Assembly (NCBI GenBank): GCA_028826165.1
Contig: JAPDFW010000083.1
Span: 62,001 to 126,000 of the forward strand
Source of the DNA: Anaeramoeba ignava
Taxonomy: Eukaryota > Metamonada > Anaeramoebidae
DNA: 64,000 nucleotides
Direction of reading: 5' to 3'
The position numbers were made by a program, and so were the translations under genes. Below are positions 35,375 to 44,710 of this stretch, piece by piece. The stretch's first letter is position 1; each line of letters starts with the position of its first letter. Below the pieces are notes generated by a model. That model did no database searches and was not told where the DNA came from. It was given only the letters and a program-made list of their open reading frames with translations.

Positions 35375-36133
35375 TCAATTTCGTTTGAAAACAAGTGCTC
35401 CTCTTTTATAAGATGTTTTGTTAGTTAATTTGAAAGAACGAGAAAGAAATTTAGAAACACCACGTCTTGCATTAAAAGATTTTTGTTGAAGACTTTTAAT
35501 TACTCTTTGATTTTTATCAGATCTTGCAGAAGCTTTTGCCATTAAAAAAAACAATTCATTATGAATAATAACTTTTTTTGGGATCTTTTTCTTGGTTTGG
35601 AAACGGGAATATGTATTAGGGCCCCAACCTCGAATGTATTCACTGAATAATTCTGCTAGTTTATCAAGTTTCTTGCCTATTCCTGGTCGCGGACGTTGAG
35701 AAAAGAATTGGTTCAATTTTTGCTCTTTTTCGGGATCTAAATTACCGTTTATAAAATATCTTCCAGTTCCTTTTTTAGGATGAGTTTCAATAATTTCGTG
35801 AGTGCTGTCTTCATTTATTATTGAAAGATTTTTTGGATTTTCAAGTGTTAATTTTTCATTTTCAGTTGTTTTTGAATCTTCTTCTGTTTTTTCCAGTTTG
35901 GAATTCGAGAAAGGAAAAGAAATTGCTTTTTCTTGTTCTTTTGGTTCTTGTTGTCTTATCAAATTTGTTAATTTTTCTTCTTGTTCAATAAAAGCAAAAT
36001 TTTTTGGAGTTGGAAAATTAAGTGTGTTTGTAAACTGAAAAGAATCCGGATCATCATATAAAATAGAGAAATCATTCTCATTCAAAAGCTGATCTGGAAA
36101 AAGTGTGTTTGTTGAAAATATATCAAAAGACAT
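35375..36133 (-). CDS. Unrecognised protein with conserved-looking basic C-terminal half
   Basis: A single exon from the first in-frame ATG (MSFDIFSTNTLF) encodes about 252 residues. I do not recognise the family. The N-terminal half is acidic and low in complexity (NENDFSILYDDPDS, KLEKTEEDSKTTENEK). The C-terminal half is compact and basic, with RPRPGIGKKLDKLAELFSEY, IRGWGPNTYSRFQTKKK and KSFNARRGVSKFLSRSFKL, and lacks simple repeats, so it is probably a real domain. Base use is more balanced than in the surrounding spacer, which supports coding. No signal peptide or membrane span belongs to this start; the hydrophobic stretch just upstream lies before the ATG. Nuclear or nucleic-acid-binding function is possible from the charge only. 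Confidence 0.6.
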   Translation of the reverse strand: MSFDIFSTNTLFPDQLLNENDFSILYDDPDSFQFTNTLNFPTPKNFAFIEQEEKLTNLIRQQEPKEQEKAISFPFSNSKLEKTEEDSKTTENEKLTLENPKNLSIINEDSTHEIIETHPKKGTGRYFINGNLDPEKEQKLNQFFSQRPRPGIGKKLDKLAELFSEYIRGWGPNTYSRFQTKKKIPKKVIIHNELFFLMAKASARSDKNQRVIKSLQQKSFNARRGVSKFLSRSFKLTNKTSYKRGALVFKRN

Positions 36134-36615
36134 ATGAAGAAAGTAAGAAAAAGAAAAGAAAAGAAAAGAAAAAATGAAAATTAAAGAGAAATAGCAATAA
36201 ATTATTAATTGAAAAATTGTGAAATAAAGATTTAATGATGAGTGTTGCTGAGTTGGTTCAGTAAATGGGTTCTTAAAACAAAAAAACAAAAAAAAAAAAA
36301 TTTTTTTCTTTTAATTAAAATTAATTAAAAAGAAATTAATTAAAATTAAATAATTAAAATTAATTATTTAAATAAAAGGAAACAGTTTTGAACAGCCAAT
36401 TCTTATTCTTATTCTTTTTAAAAATTAAAAATTTAAAAATTAAAAAATTTTTCTTTTTTTTTTTGAAATGAAAAGAGGATTTGATTCTCTTAATTTCTTT
36501 TTGAAGAAATTGAATTGAATTGAAAAAGAAAAATTTGAAAAAAAAAGATTTGAAAAAAAAGATTTGAATTGAATTGAATTGAATTAAAATTGAATTGAAT
36601 TGAATTTGAATGAGT
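36134..36615. other. Spacer between cathepsin-like gene and unknown gene
   Basis: Poly-A/T runs and short GAATT repeats, notably 36500-36610. No gene seen. It holds the 3' end of the protease gene and the promoter of the unknown gene. Confidence 0.4.
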
Positions 36616-38156
36616 TTATTTTGGAAGACCAGCACAAGCACCAGATTCAATACCGCATTCGTTACTTCCTCTAAGGATCCAGAAACTACCTTTCATACCC
36701 CAAGTATATCCCCAAGAGTTATCACAGATCCAGTAAGGAGTTTTAGCATCATCATTAGTAACACCCCAACCACGAATCAAAATAGCATGACCACCTTCTA
36801 ATGCTCCAGATTTATATTGATAAACACCACTAGTGTAATTCATGAAATCAGCATAAACGTTGAAAGTTCCAGTGATTGGTCCATCATTGTAGATTGCTTC
36901 CATCATGCTATCTTGTCCGGAATAATCTTTGGTTGATAAAAGTTTGGCGTGATATTTGGTGAATGATTCAGAATTAACACATTCCTTTAAGCATTTTCCA
37001 TTATCTCCTCCTCCAGAAACATAAGGGAAGCATGTGAGTGTTTCAATTCCACCAACTTCGATAAAATCCCAAGCAAGATGAGGCATTCCACCATTACATC
37101 CTTTTTAAAATGTTGAATAAAATATTTTTAAATTTTAATTTTATTATAATTTTATTATAATTTTAATTTTAATTTAATTTTAATTTTAATTTTAATTTTA
37201 AATTTAAATTTTTAATTTTAATTTTAATTTTAATTTTAATTTTAATTTTAATTTTAATTTTCAAATAAATTTTAATTTTAATTTTAATTTTAATTTTAAT
37301 TTTAATTTTAATTTTATATAATTTTCAATTTTAATTTTCAAATAAATTTTAATTTTAATTTTAATTTTAATTTTCAAATAAATTTTAATTTTAATTTTAA
37401 TTTTAATTTTTGATTTAATTTTAATTTTAATTTTCAATTTTAATTTTCAAATAAATTTTAATTATAATTTTGATTTTAATTTTCAAATAAATTTTAATTT
37501 TAATTTTAATTTTCAAATAAATTTTAATTTTAATTTTAATTTTAATTTTAATTTTATTATAATTTTCAATTTTAATTTTCAAATAAATTTTAATTTTAAT
37601 TTTGATTTTAATTTTAAATTTAATTTTTATTTACCTTGATTTCCTTCCCAATCACAAGAAACAAGGGTTTGTGGAGAGAAAACAAGATTTTCACCTTTAG
37701 CTCTGCAATAACGATGACTGAAAGATTCAGCAGTTCCAAAAGCCCAACAAGATCCACCTAAATTAAAAATTAAATTTAAATTAAATTTAAATTTAAATAA
37801 AATTAAATTAAATTTAAATAAAATTAAATTAAATAAAAATTAAATAAAATTTAATTAAAATTAAATTAATTAAATTAAAAATAAAATTAAAATTAAAATT
37901 AAAATTAAAATTTACATTGTCCTTGATCTAAAATGCCTGTTTTGCATTGAGGATAGCTTTCATAAAAATTATAAGAATCTGGAAGACCTTCTTTTGGTTT
38001 TGAATAAATTGGTGTTTCATCAGAAATTGGTGAACCAAGAAGTGCTCTGAATTCTTCCATTGAAACTCCTTCAAATCGTGGATTTACTCCTGATGTCCAT
38101 GTTGAAGCTCTAATAAGTGTAATAACAAGAAGTGTAACAAAAATAAAAGCTTTCAT
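36616..38156 (-). CDS. Cathepsin B-like cysteine protease (papain family C1A)
   Basis: Three exons (37916-38156, 37635-37757, 36616-37100) give about 282 residues. A signal peptide (MKAFIFVTLLVITLIRAS) and a short propeptide lead to the mature region. The active-site motif QGQCGSCWAFG is created exactly by the first splice, whose junction falls within the Cys codon before GSC. GCNGGMPHLAW, GHAILIRGWGV (His) and CDNSWGYTWGMKGSFWI (Asn) complete the catalytic set. The short propeptide (FEGVSMEEFRALLG) and the CNGG/NSWG layout fit cathepsin B types. No His-His occluding-loop pair is evident, so it probably acts as an endopeptidase. It would work in lysosome/phagosome digestion or be secreted. 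Confidence 0.93.
37101..37634 (-). repeat. Intron 2 of the protease gene, TTTTAA with TTTTCAAATAAA
   Basis: TTTTAA arrays punctuated at least six times by the same TTTTCAAATAAATTTTAA joint. This higher-order unit suggests expansion by segments rather than single hexamers. Confidence 0.8.
37758..37915 (-). repeat. Intron 1 of the protease gene, TTAAATTTAAAT repeats
   Basis: 158 bases of AAATTTAAAT and AAAATTAAAT units between a GTAAAT donor and a TAG acceptor. Confidence 0.8.
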
Positions 38157-38394
38157 AATAAGTTTAAAAAAAAAAATGAAAAAAAATTAAAATTAAAAAT
38201 AAAAATAAAAATAAAAATAAACTGACGTTGAATAAGCAAAAAAAATTTAAATAAAAAAATAAATAAAAAATAATAAACCTTCTTTAAAAAATATAAACAA
38301 AAGAAGAATCACAATTAAATACCTATTCAAAACTAATTTTATTTTTCAAATAATTTAATTTAAATAAATCAATAAAAAAATTTTTTTTGATCAT

Positions 38395-39490
38395 TTATTT
38401 TAAAATAATAAATAAAAACAAAATCAAGTTAAATATTAAATTAAAGTATATCTAATTATTGAAATAAATTTAATAAAAATATTTAATTTAAAAATAATAA
38501 TAAATTTAATAATAATTAATAATAAATTTATTAATAATTTATTTTAAAATAATAAATAAAAACAAAATCAAGTTAAATATTAAATTAAATTATATCTAAT
38601 TATTGAAATAAATTGAATAAAAATATTTAATTTAAAAATAATAATAAATTAAATAATAATTAATAATAAATTTATTAATAATTTATTTTAAAATAATAAA
38701 TATAAAACAAAATCAAAGTTAAATATTAAATTAAATTATATCTAATTATTGAAATAAATTTAATAAAAATATTTAATTTAAAAATAATAATAAATTAAAT
38801 AATAATTAATAATAAATTTATTAATAATTTATTTTAAAAAATAATAGAAACAAAAAAGTTAAAAACAAAACCAAGTTAAATATTAAATTAAATAATATTT
38901 AATTATTGAAATAAATTTAATAAAAATATTTAATTTAAAAATAATAATAAATTAAACTATAATTATTGAAATAAATTTATTAATAAATTTATTTTAAAAT
39001 AAATAAAAATAATTAAAATAAATTTAAAATAAAATTTTAAAAATAATAAATTAAATATTAAATTATATCTAATTATTGAAATAAATTTAATAAAAATATT
39101 TAATTTAAAAATAATAATAAATTAAATAATAATTAATAATAAATTTATTAATAATTTATTTCAAAATAATAAATAAAAACAAAACCAAGTTAAATATTAA
39201 ATTAAATTATATCTAATTATTGAAATAAATTTAATAAAAATATTTAATTTAAAAATAATAATAAATTAAATAATAATTAATAATAAATTTATTAATAATT
39301 TATTTTAAAATAATAAATAAAAACAAAATCAAATTAAATATCAAATTAAATCATATCTAATTATTGAAATAAATTTAATAAAAATATTTAATTTAAAAAT
39401 AATAATAAATTTAATAATAATTAATAATAAATTTATTGATAATTTATTTTAAAATAATAAATAAAAACAAAAACAAATTAAATATTAAAT
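38395..39490. repeat. Tandem satellite, unit about 145 bp
   Basis: Seven to eight head-to-tail copies of a complex unit. Each holds ATCTAATTATTGAAATAAATTTAATAAAAATATTTAATTTAAAAATAATAATAAATTAAAT, TTATTAATAATTTATTTTAAAATAATAAATA and AAACAAAATCAAGTTAAATATTAAATTAAA. The ATCTAATTATTG marker recurs near 38450, 38593, 38741, 38895 (as ATTTAATTATTG), 39065, 39210 and 39353. One copy near 38950-39050 is rearranged. Unlike the other repeats this is not simple sequence. Confidence 0.85.
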
Positions 39491-39536
39491 TAAACTTATT
39501 CTCGTTTTTTATTAATTTTAAATTTTAATTTTAATT

Positions 39537-41319
39537 TTAATTTTGATTTTTAAATTTCTTAATTAATAAATCAAATAAATTTGGGTTTGTTTGATTTAAT
39601 TGAAAATAATCAATTCCAATTTGAATTTCTTCAATTATTTCTTGTGTAATTTGAATATCTTCTTTAATTTGATTTGAATAAATCCAATATTCAAATATTT
39701 GAAATGATTTATCACTTAATTCACTATAATCTGTAACTTTATTAGAAGTATCATTTGTTACAGATAAAAACATTCCTCGATATAATTCACTTCTCATTAT
39801 TAATATTAATTTAGGGAATTTATATTGTTTTTCTTTTCTTTCAATTATAAAATCCTTTTCATTTTCATTTTCATTCAAATAAATTCTTTTCATTGTTTCT
39901 TCTATTTTTTCATTTGAATTTATAATTTCTTTAATTTCAGAATATAATACTGGATTTATATTAGAATTGTTTGAATAAATCATTTCAAATATTTGATTGG
40001 ATTCTTTAATTGATTTATTTGAAATAATTTCTTGAAGTTTTTCAATTTCATTTTCATTTTGATTTTGATTTAATCTATATTTTAATATTAATTTATGAGC
40101 TTCAATTATTTCTCCATTTTCGGTTTTAAATGAAATATCACAAAATTCTTTTCTTTCAAATAATTTTATCAAATCTTCTTCAAGATTGGAAAAAGGAGGA
40201 GGTAAATAATAAAAAAATGAAGTATAAGAACCACAAAAAATATGATAATTAGAAATATTTTCATTAAATCTTAATTCAGGAAGTTCAATTTGAATGGGAA
40301 TTGATTGATTTCCTGGATCTTCAGTTCCTAATTGACCATAATAATTATTTCCAAATACTATCATCTTATTATTGGAAGTTAGAATCAAATTATGGAAATT
40401 TCCAACAGAAAAATCAACAATATTATCATTTTCATTTTCAAATAAAGATGATTTGATTTCAGTAAATTCATAAGTATTTTCATTTTTACCAAATCCATTA
40501 TATTCAGAATAGCCACATGAATAAAGTTTTCTTTTTGGATTTTGATTTTGATTTTCGATTTTCAATCAACATTATTGAATGATAATTTCCACATTTAATA
40601 TCAATTATTTTACCTTTTGGAATATTTTGGATTTTGGTTAATTTATCGATTTGTTTTTCTTCTTTTCTTGATTCTCCTAATCCAAGTTGACCGTATCCAT
40701 TATCACCGCATACAAATAATTCTTGATTTGAATTTAAAAGGAAAACATGAAATGAAGAATTTCCTGAAAATATTTTAGAAACATTTTTCATTATCAAAAT
40801 TGGTTTTTCTGCCCATTTAAGTGTTTCATAATCATAACCAAGTTGACCATAATCATTTGAACCAAATCCATAAGCATTTTGATTTGAAGTTAATAAGTAA
40901 ATTGAACTAGAACCAGAAACAATATCTTGGATTGTTCTATCATTTTTATCTTCAATTAATGATGAAATATTGATAAATTCTTTTGGATTTTTTGGATTAA
41001 TATCATATCCTTTTGCAAATACATTTCCTTCTATTGTTAAAATAGCTTCATTTCGAAAACTAACAGTTACTTTTTGAATATTTTCAATTTGGATTTTTTC
41101 AGGATTTTGTTTTGAATATTTTTTATTTAAATATTCTATTGATTTTCCATTTTCAAAAAGGAAAATTGTTCCGAAATAACCTGATGAAATTTGTTTAATT
41201 TGTTTTTCATTTTTATTTTCATTTTCAAATTTAAATTGAATTGGTTTTGTTATTTTAATTGGTTCATTTTTGAAAAGAATTGGAAATTGATTTCTTCCAA
41301 AAAATAAACAATCATTCAT
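39537..41319 (-). pseudogene. RCC1-BTB protein, paralogue A, frameshifted
   Basis: Start MNDCLFFGRNQF at 41319. RCC1-type beta-propeller repeats (FGSNDYGQLGYD, CGDNGYGQLGLGES) are read to about 40566. The rest (NPKRKLYSCGYSEYNGFGK, then the BTB part EFCDISFKTENGEIIEAHKL and LIMRSELYRGMFLSV) is in the +1 frame. Relative to intact paralogues one extra base near 40557 (a C on the coding strand) breaks the linker IENENQNQNP. Both halves are otherwise intact, with the family's 594-codon length after removing one base. It may be a recent pseudogene, an assembly error, or two separate products. Confidence 0.7.
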
Positions 41320-41387
41320 TTTTAAAAAGAAAAAATGAAAAAAATGATTTTCTAATTTTTCATTTTTTTTTTAAGTTTTATTTAAAA
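41320..41387. promoter_or_regulatory. 68-bp divergent promoter gap
   Basis: Only 68 bases part the start codons of paralogue A (-) and the fucosyltransferase-like gene (+). The leader beside paralogue A has the CATTTTTTTC/TTTTTAAAAATG pattern found upstream of the plus-strand paralogues. Transcription of both genes from so short a gap implies overlapping core promoters. Confidence 0.5.
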
Positions 41388-42773
41388 ATGATTTCCCAAA
41401 ATTCACTTTCTTTTAATCAAAAATTATTCACATTTAATACAATGATGCTAATAAGTATTTTTTTTATGTGCATTATTTCACAGTTTACATATTCTGTTTC
41501 ACAAAACAAAAAAGAGAAATCCACACTTGAAGATATAGAAAAAAACGCAAAAAATCAAAATAGAAACATAAAAGAAAATCAAAATATAAACATAAAAGAA
41601 AATCAAAATACAAACATAAAAGAAAATCAAAATATAAATATAAAAGAAAATCAAAATATAAATATAAAAGAAAATCAAAATATAAACATAAAAGAATTAA
41701 ATGAAAATTGGTTTGAAAATTATCTCGATTTTTACAATAAAACACTTGATGAAATAACAACATTTTCAAAGAAAAATGCGAAATTTGTTGTGTTTAGAGC
41801 TGTTGATGGTTTGGGAAATAGATTAATGGGTTTGGTCGCAAGCTTTTTATTCTCCATTTTAACAGATCGTATTTTTATTATTGATTGGCCGTATCAAGAT
41901 GGCCATATCACTCAAGTTTACGACTTAATGAAGCAACCACTTTTTAATTGGGATTTTGACAGTGTTGCGAATTTTTACGATGAAAAAGAAATTTATCAAA
42001 CAGCTGCATACTTCGATTTTGCGGATCATGAAGATATGTCGCTTTTTCTGTGCGAGGATTTCCAGACTAAACTTGATAAATATCAGTTCATTTTCATGAG
42101 AACAAACAACTATTTTTCGCCTGCAATGATGAACAACAAGTTTTTTATTAAGAAATTAGAATCAAAATTTACTCAGAAACAAATACACTCAATGTTTTCA
42201 ACTCTTGGAAATAAAATCATTATTCCCATTGATTCTATTCAGGCAAAAGTGGATGATTTTGTGGAAAAAAATCATTTCCATTCACCGGGAAAATATCCAA
42301 TAGGAATTCATTTAAGAAATCTTTATATACATTCATCGTTAAATAACTCATGGATTTGGAGTTGTGCTAATTCAATTCTGGAAAATAAAATCCAAGAAAA
42401 CCCCGAAATGCAAAATTTGGAACCAATTTGGTTCATAAGTACCGATAATATAAAAGACAAAAAAGAAGCAAAGGCAAATTATCCTGATCGTTTCCTGTCA
42501 AGAGACATTATTCTTGATAGAAATTCAATTGAAGGAAATCAAGAATCATTTGTGGATATGCTTCTTCTTTCACATTGCAATGATATTCTTACTTTATATG
42601 CAAGATCATCATTTACTTATGTTTCTCATGGTCTTGCTGATATTAATCCTTATGTCAAGAAATGCAATCATCTTCCTTCTTCAGAACCTTGTTTTCATGG
42701 ATTTAGGCAATTAAGCAAAACTCAATGTTTCGAATCAACCATTATTAATAATCTCAGAACAGAATGCTCTTGA
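41388..42773 (+). CDS. Type II membrane glycosyltransferase, fucosyltransferase-like (GT37/NodZ-type)
   Basis: One exon, about 461 residues. An N-terminal signal anchor (MMLISIFFMCIISQFTYSV) is followed by a stem carrying five to six copies of KENQNINI, then the catalytic part. DGLGNRLMGLVASFLFSILT matches the N-terminal motif of plant xyloglucan-type fucosyltransferases, which act on GDP-fucose. IGIHLRN, FISTDN and RSSFTYVSHGLA fit the nucleotide-sugar-binding C-terminal lobe, and the Cys-rich end (KKCNHLP, SEPCFHGF) suggests lumenal disulfides. A Golgi location is inferred. The start is the ATG giving the anchor; the open frame further upstream overlaps paralogue A and is not used. Donor and acceptor specificity cannot be told. 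It is intronless like its neighbours. Confidence 0.65.
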   Translation: MISQNSLSFNQKLFTFNTMMLISIFFMCIISQFTYSVSQNKKEKSTLEDIEKNAKNQNRNIKENQNINIKENQNTNIKENQNINIKENQNINIKENQNINIKELNENWFENYLDFYNKTLDEITTFSKKNAKFVVFRAVDGLGNRLMGLVASFLFSILTDRIFIIDWPYQDGHITQVYDLMKQPLFNWDFDSVANFYDEKEIYQTAAYFDFADHEDMSLFLCEDFQTKLDKYQFIFMRTNNYFSPAMMNNKFFIKKLESKFTQKQIHSMFSTLGNKIIIPIDSIQAKVDDFVEKNHFHSPGKYPIGIHLRNLYIHSSLNNSWIWSCANSILENKIQENPEMQNLEPIWFISTDNIKDKKEAKANYPDRFLSRDIILDRNSIEGNQESFVDMLLLSHCNDILTLYARSSFTYVSHGLADINPYVKKCNHLPSSEPCFHGFRQLSKTQCFESTIINNLRTECS

Positions 42774-42837
42774 TTTTTTAAAATCCAAAACAATATTTTT
42801 TTTTTCATTTTTTTCTTTTCAAAAAAAATAAAAGAAA

Positions 42838-44655
42838 ATGAATCAAAATCAAAATCAAAATCAAAATCAAAATCAAGAAAATGATTGTTTATTTTTTGGT
42901 TTAAATCGAAAACCAAAACTTATCAAAAATAAATCAAACGAAATAACAAAACCAATTCAATTTAAATTTAAAAATGAAAATGAAAATGAAAATGAAAAAC
43001 AAATTAAACAAATTTCATCAGGTGATTTTTCAACAATTTTCCTTTTTAAAAATGGAAAAGCAATAGAATATTTAAAAGACAAATGGTTAAAACAAAATCC
43101 TCAAAAAATCCAAATTGAAAATATTCAAAAAGTAACTGTTGGTCTTCATAATGAAGCTATTTTAACAATAGAAGGAAATGTATTTGCAAAAGGAAAAGAT
43201 ATTAATAGAAGAAATCAATACAAATTTGCTAATATTTCATCATTAATTGAAGATTCAAATGATAGAATAATTCAAGATATTGTTTCTGGATTAAGTTCAA
43301 TTTACTTATTAACCTCAAATCAAAATGCTTATGGAATTGGTTCTAATAAATTTGGTCAACTTGGTTATGACTATAAAACACTTAAAAAAACAGAAAAACC
43401 AATTTTAATGATGAAAAATGTTTCTAAAATATTTTCAGGAATTTCTTGTTTTCATGCTTTTCTTTTGAATTCAAATCAAGAATTATTTGGATGCGGATAT
43501 AATAAATATCACCAAATCGGGTTAACAGAATCAATAAAAGAAATGAAACTCACACAATTAACCAAAATCCAAAATATTCCAAAAGGCAAAATAATTGATA
43601 TTCAATCTGGGTTTTCTTTTTCAATAACGTTGATTGAAAATGAAGATGAAAATCCAAAAAGAAAACTTTATTCATGTGGCTATTGGGAATATAATGGACT
43701 TGGCAAAAATCAAGATACTTATGAATTTACTGAAATCAAATCATCTTTATTTGAAAATGAAAATGATAATATCCTTGAAATTTCTGTTGGAAATAACCAT
43801 CTTTTGATTTTAACAACAAAAGGGAAATTGATAGGATTTGGAGATAATACCTTTGGTCAGTTAACTTTCGAAAACCTTGATGATTACCAGAGTCAGATCG
43901 TACAAATTGAACTTCCTAAATTAAGATTTAATGAAGATATTTCCAATTATCATATTTCTTGTGGAGAATTCAGATCATTTCTTTATTATTCTCCTTTTTC
44001 TTCTTTTTCCAATCTTGAAGAAGATTTAATAAAACTATTTAGAAGAAAAGAATTTTGCAATATTTCATTTAAAACCGAAAATGGAGAAATAATTGAAGCT
44101 CATAAATTAATATTAAAATATAGATTAAATGAAAATCAAATTGAAAAACTTAAAGAAATTATTTCAAATAAATCAATTAAAGAATCAAATCAAATATTTG
44201 AAATGATTTATTCAAACAATTCCAAAATAAATCCAATATTATATTCTGAAATTAAAGAAATTATAAATTCAAATGAAAAAATAGAAGAAACAATGAAAAG
44301 AATTTATTTGAATGAAAATGAAAATGAAAATGAAAAAGATTTTATTATTGAAAGAAAAGAAAAACAATATAAATTTCCAAAATTAATATTAATAATGAGA
44401 AGTGAATTATATCGAGGAATGTTTTTATCTGTAACTGAAGATACTTCCAATAAAGTTACAGATTATAGTGAATTAAGTAATAAATCATTTCAAATATTTG
44501 AATATTGGATTTATTCAAATCAAATTAAAGAAGATATTCAAATTACACAAGAAATTATTAAAGAACTTAAAACAGGAATTGATTATTTTCAATTAAATCA
44601 AACAAATCCAAATTTATTTGATTTATTAATTAAGAAATTTAAAAATCAAAATTAA
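42838..44655 (+). CDS. RCC1-BTB protein, paralogue B
   Basis: One exon, 605 residues. RCC1-type blades (IGSNKFGQLGYD, CGYNKYHQIGL, GFGDNTFGQL) cover roughly residues 20-390. A BTB/POZ region follows: EFCNISFKTENGEIIEAHKL, an inserted Asn/Glu/Lys helix-rich stretch, then FPKLILIMRSELYRGMFLSV. BTB domains dimerise and often recruit Cullin-3; RCC1 propellers bind partner proteins. An E3-adaptor role is inference. The N-terminus differs from the paralogues: instead of MNDCLFFG it reads MNQNQNQNQNQNQENDCLFFG, so an AATCAA expansion has displaced the start. Confidence 0.85.
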   Translation: MNQNQNQNQNQNQENDCLFFGLNRKPKLIKNKSNEITKPIQFKFKNENENENEKQIKQISSGDFSTIFLFKNGKAIEYLKDKWLKQNPQKIQIENIQKVTVGLHNEAILTIEGNVFAKGKDINRRNQYKFANISSLIEDSNDRIIQDIVSGLSSIYLLTSNQNAYGIGSNKFGQLGYDYKTLKKTEKPILMMKNVSKIFSGISCFHAFLLNSNQELFGCGYNKYHQIGLTESIKEMKLTQLTKIQNIPKGKIIDIQSGFSFSITLIENEDENPKRKLYSCGYWEYNGLGKNQDTYEFTEIKSSLFENENDNILEISVGNNHLLILTTKGKLIGFGDNTFGQLTFENLDDYQSQIVQIELPKLRFNEDISNYHISCGEFRSFLYYSPFSSFSNLEEDLIKLFRRKEFCNISFKTENGEIIEAHKLILKYRLNENQIEKLKEIISNKSIKESNQIFEMIYSNNSKINPILYSEIKEIINSNEKIEETMKRIYLNENENENEKDFIIERKEKQYKFPKLILIMRSELYRGMFLSVTEDTSNKVTDYSELSNKSFQIFEYWIYSNQIKEDIQITQEIIKELKTGIDYFQLNQTNPNLFDLLIKKFKNQN

Positions 44656-44710
44656 AATTAAAATTCCAAAAAAATTTTTTTTCATTTTTTCATTTTTTTT
44701 CTTTTCAAAA

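Noticed and set aside
36134-36289. Hydrophobic N-terminal extension of the unknown protein
   Set aside because: No ATG opens it; the first in-frame ATG is MSFDIF and the upstream part is T-rich spacer.
38395-39490. CRISPR array, because of regular ~145-bp repeats
   Set aside because: The whole unit repeats without variable spacers and the genome is eukaryotic.
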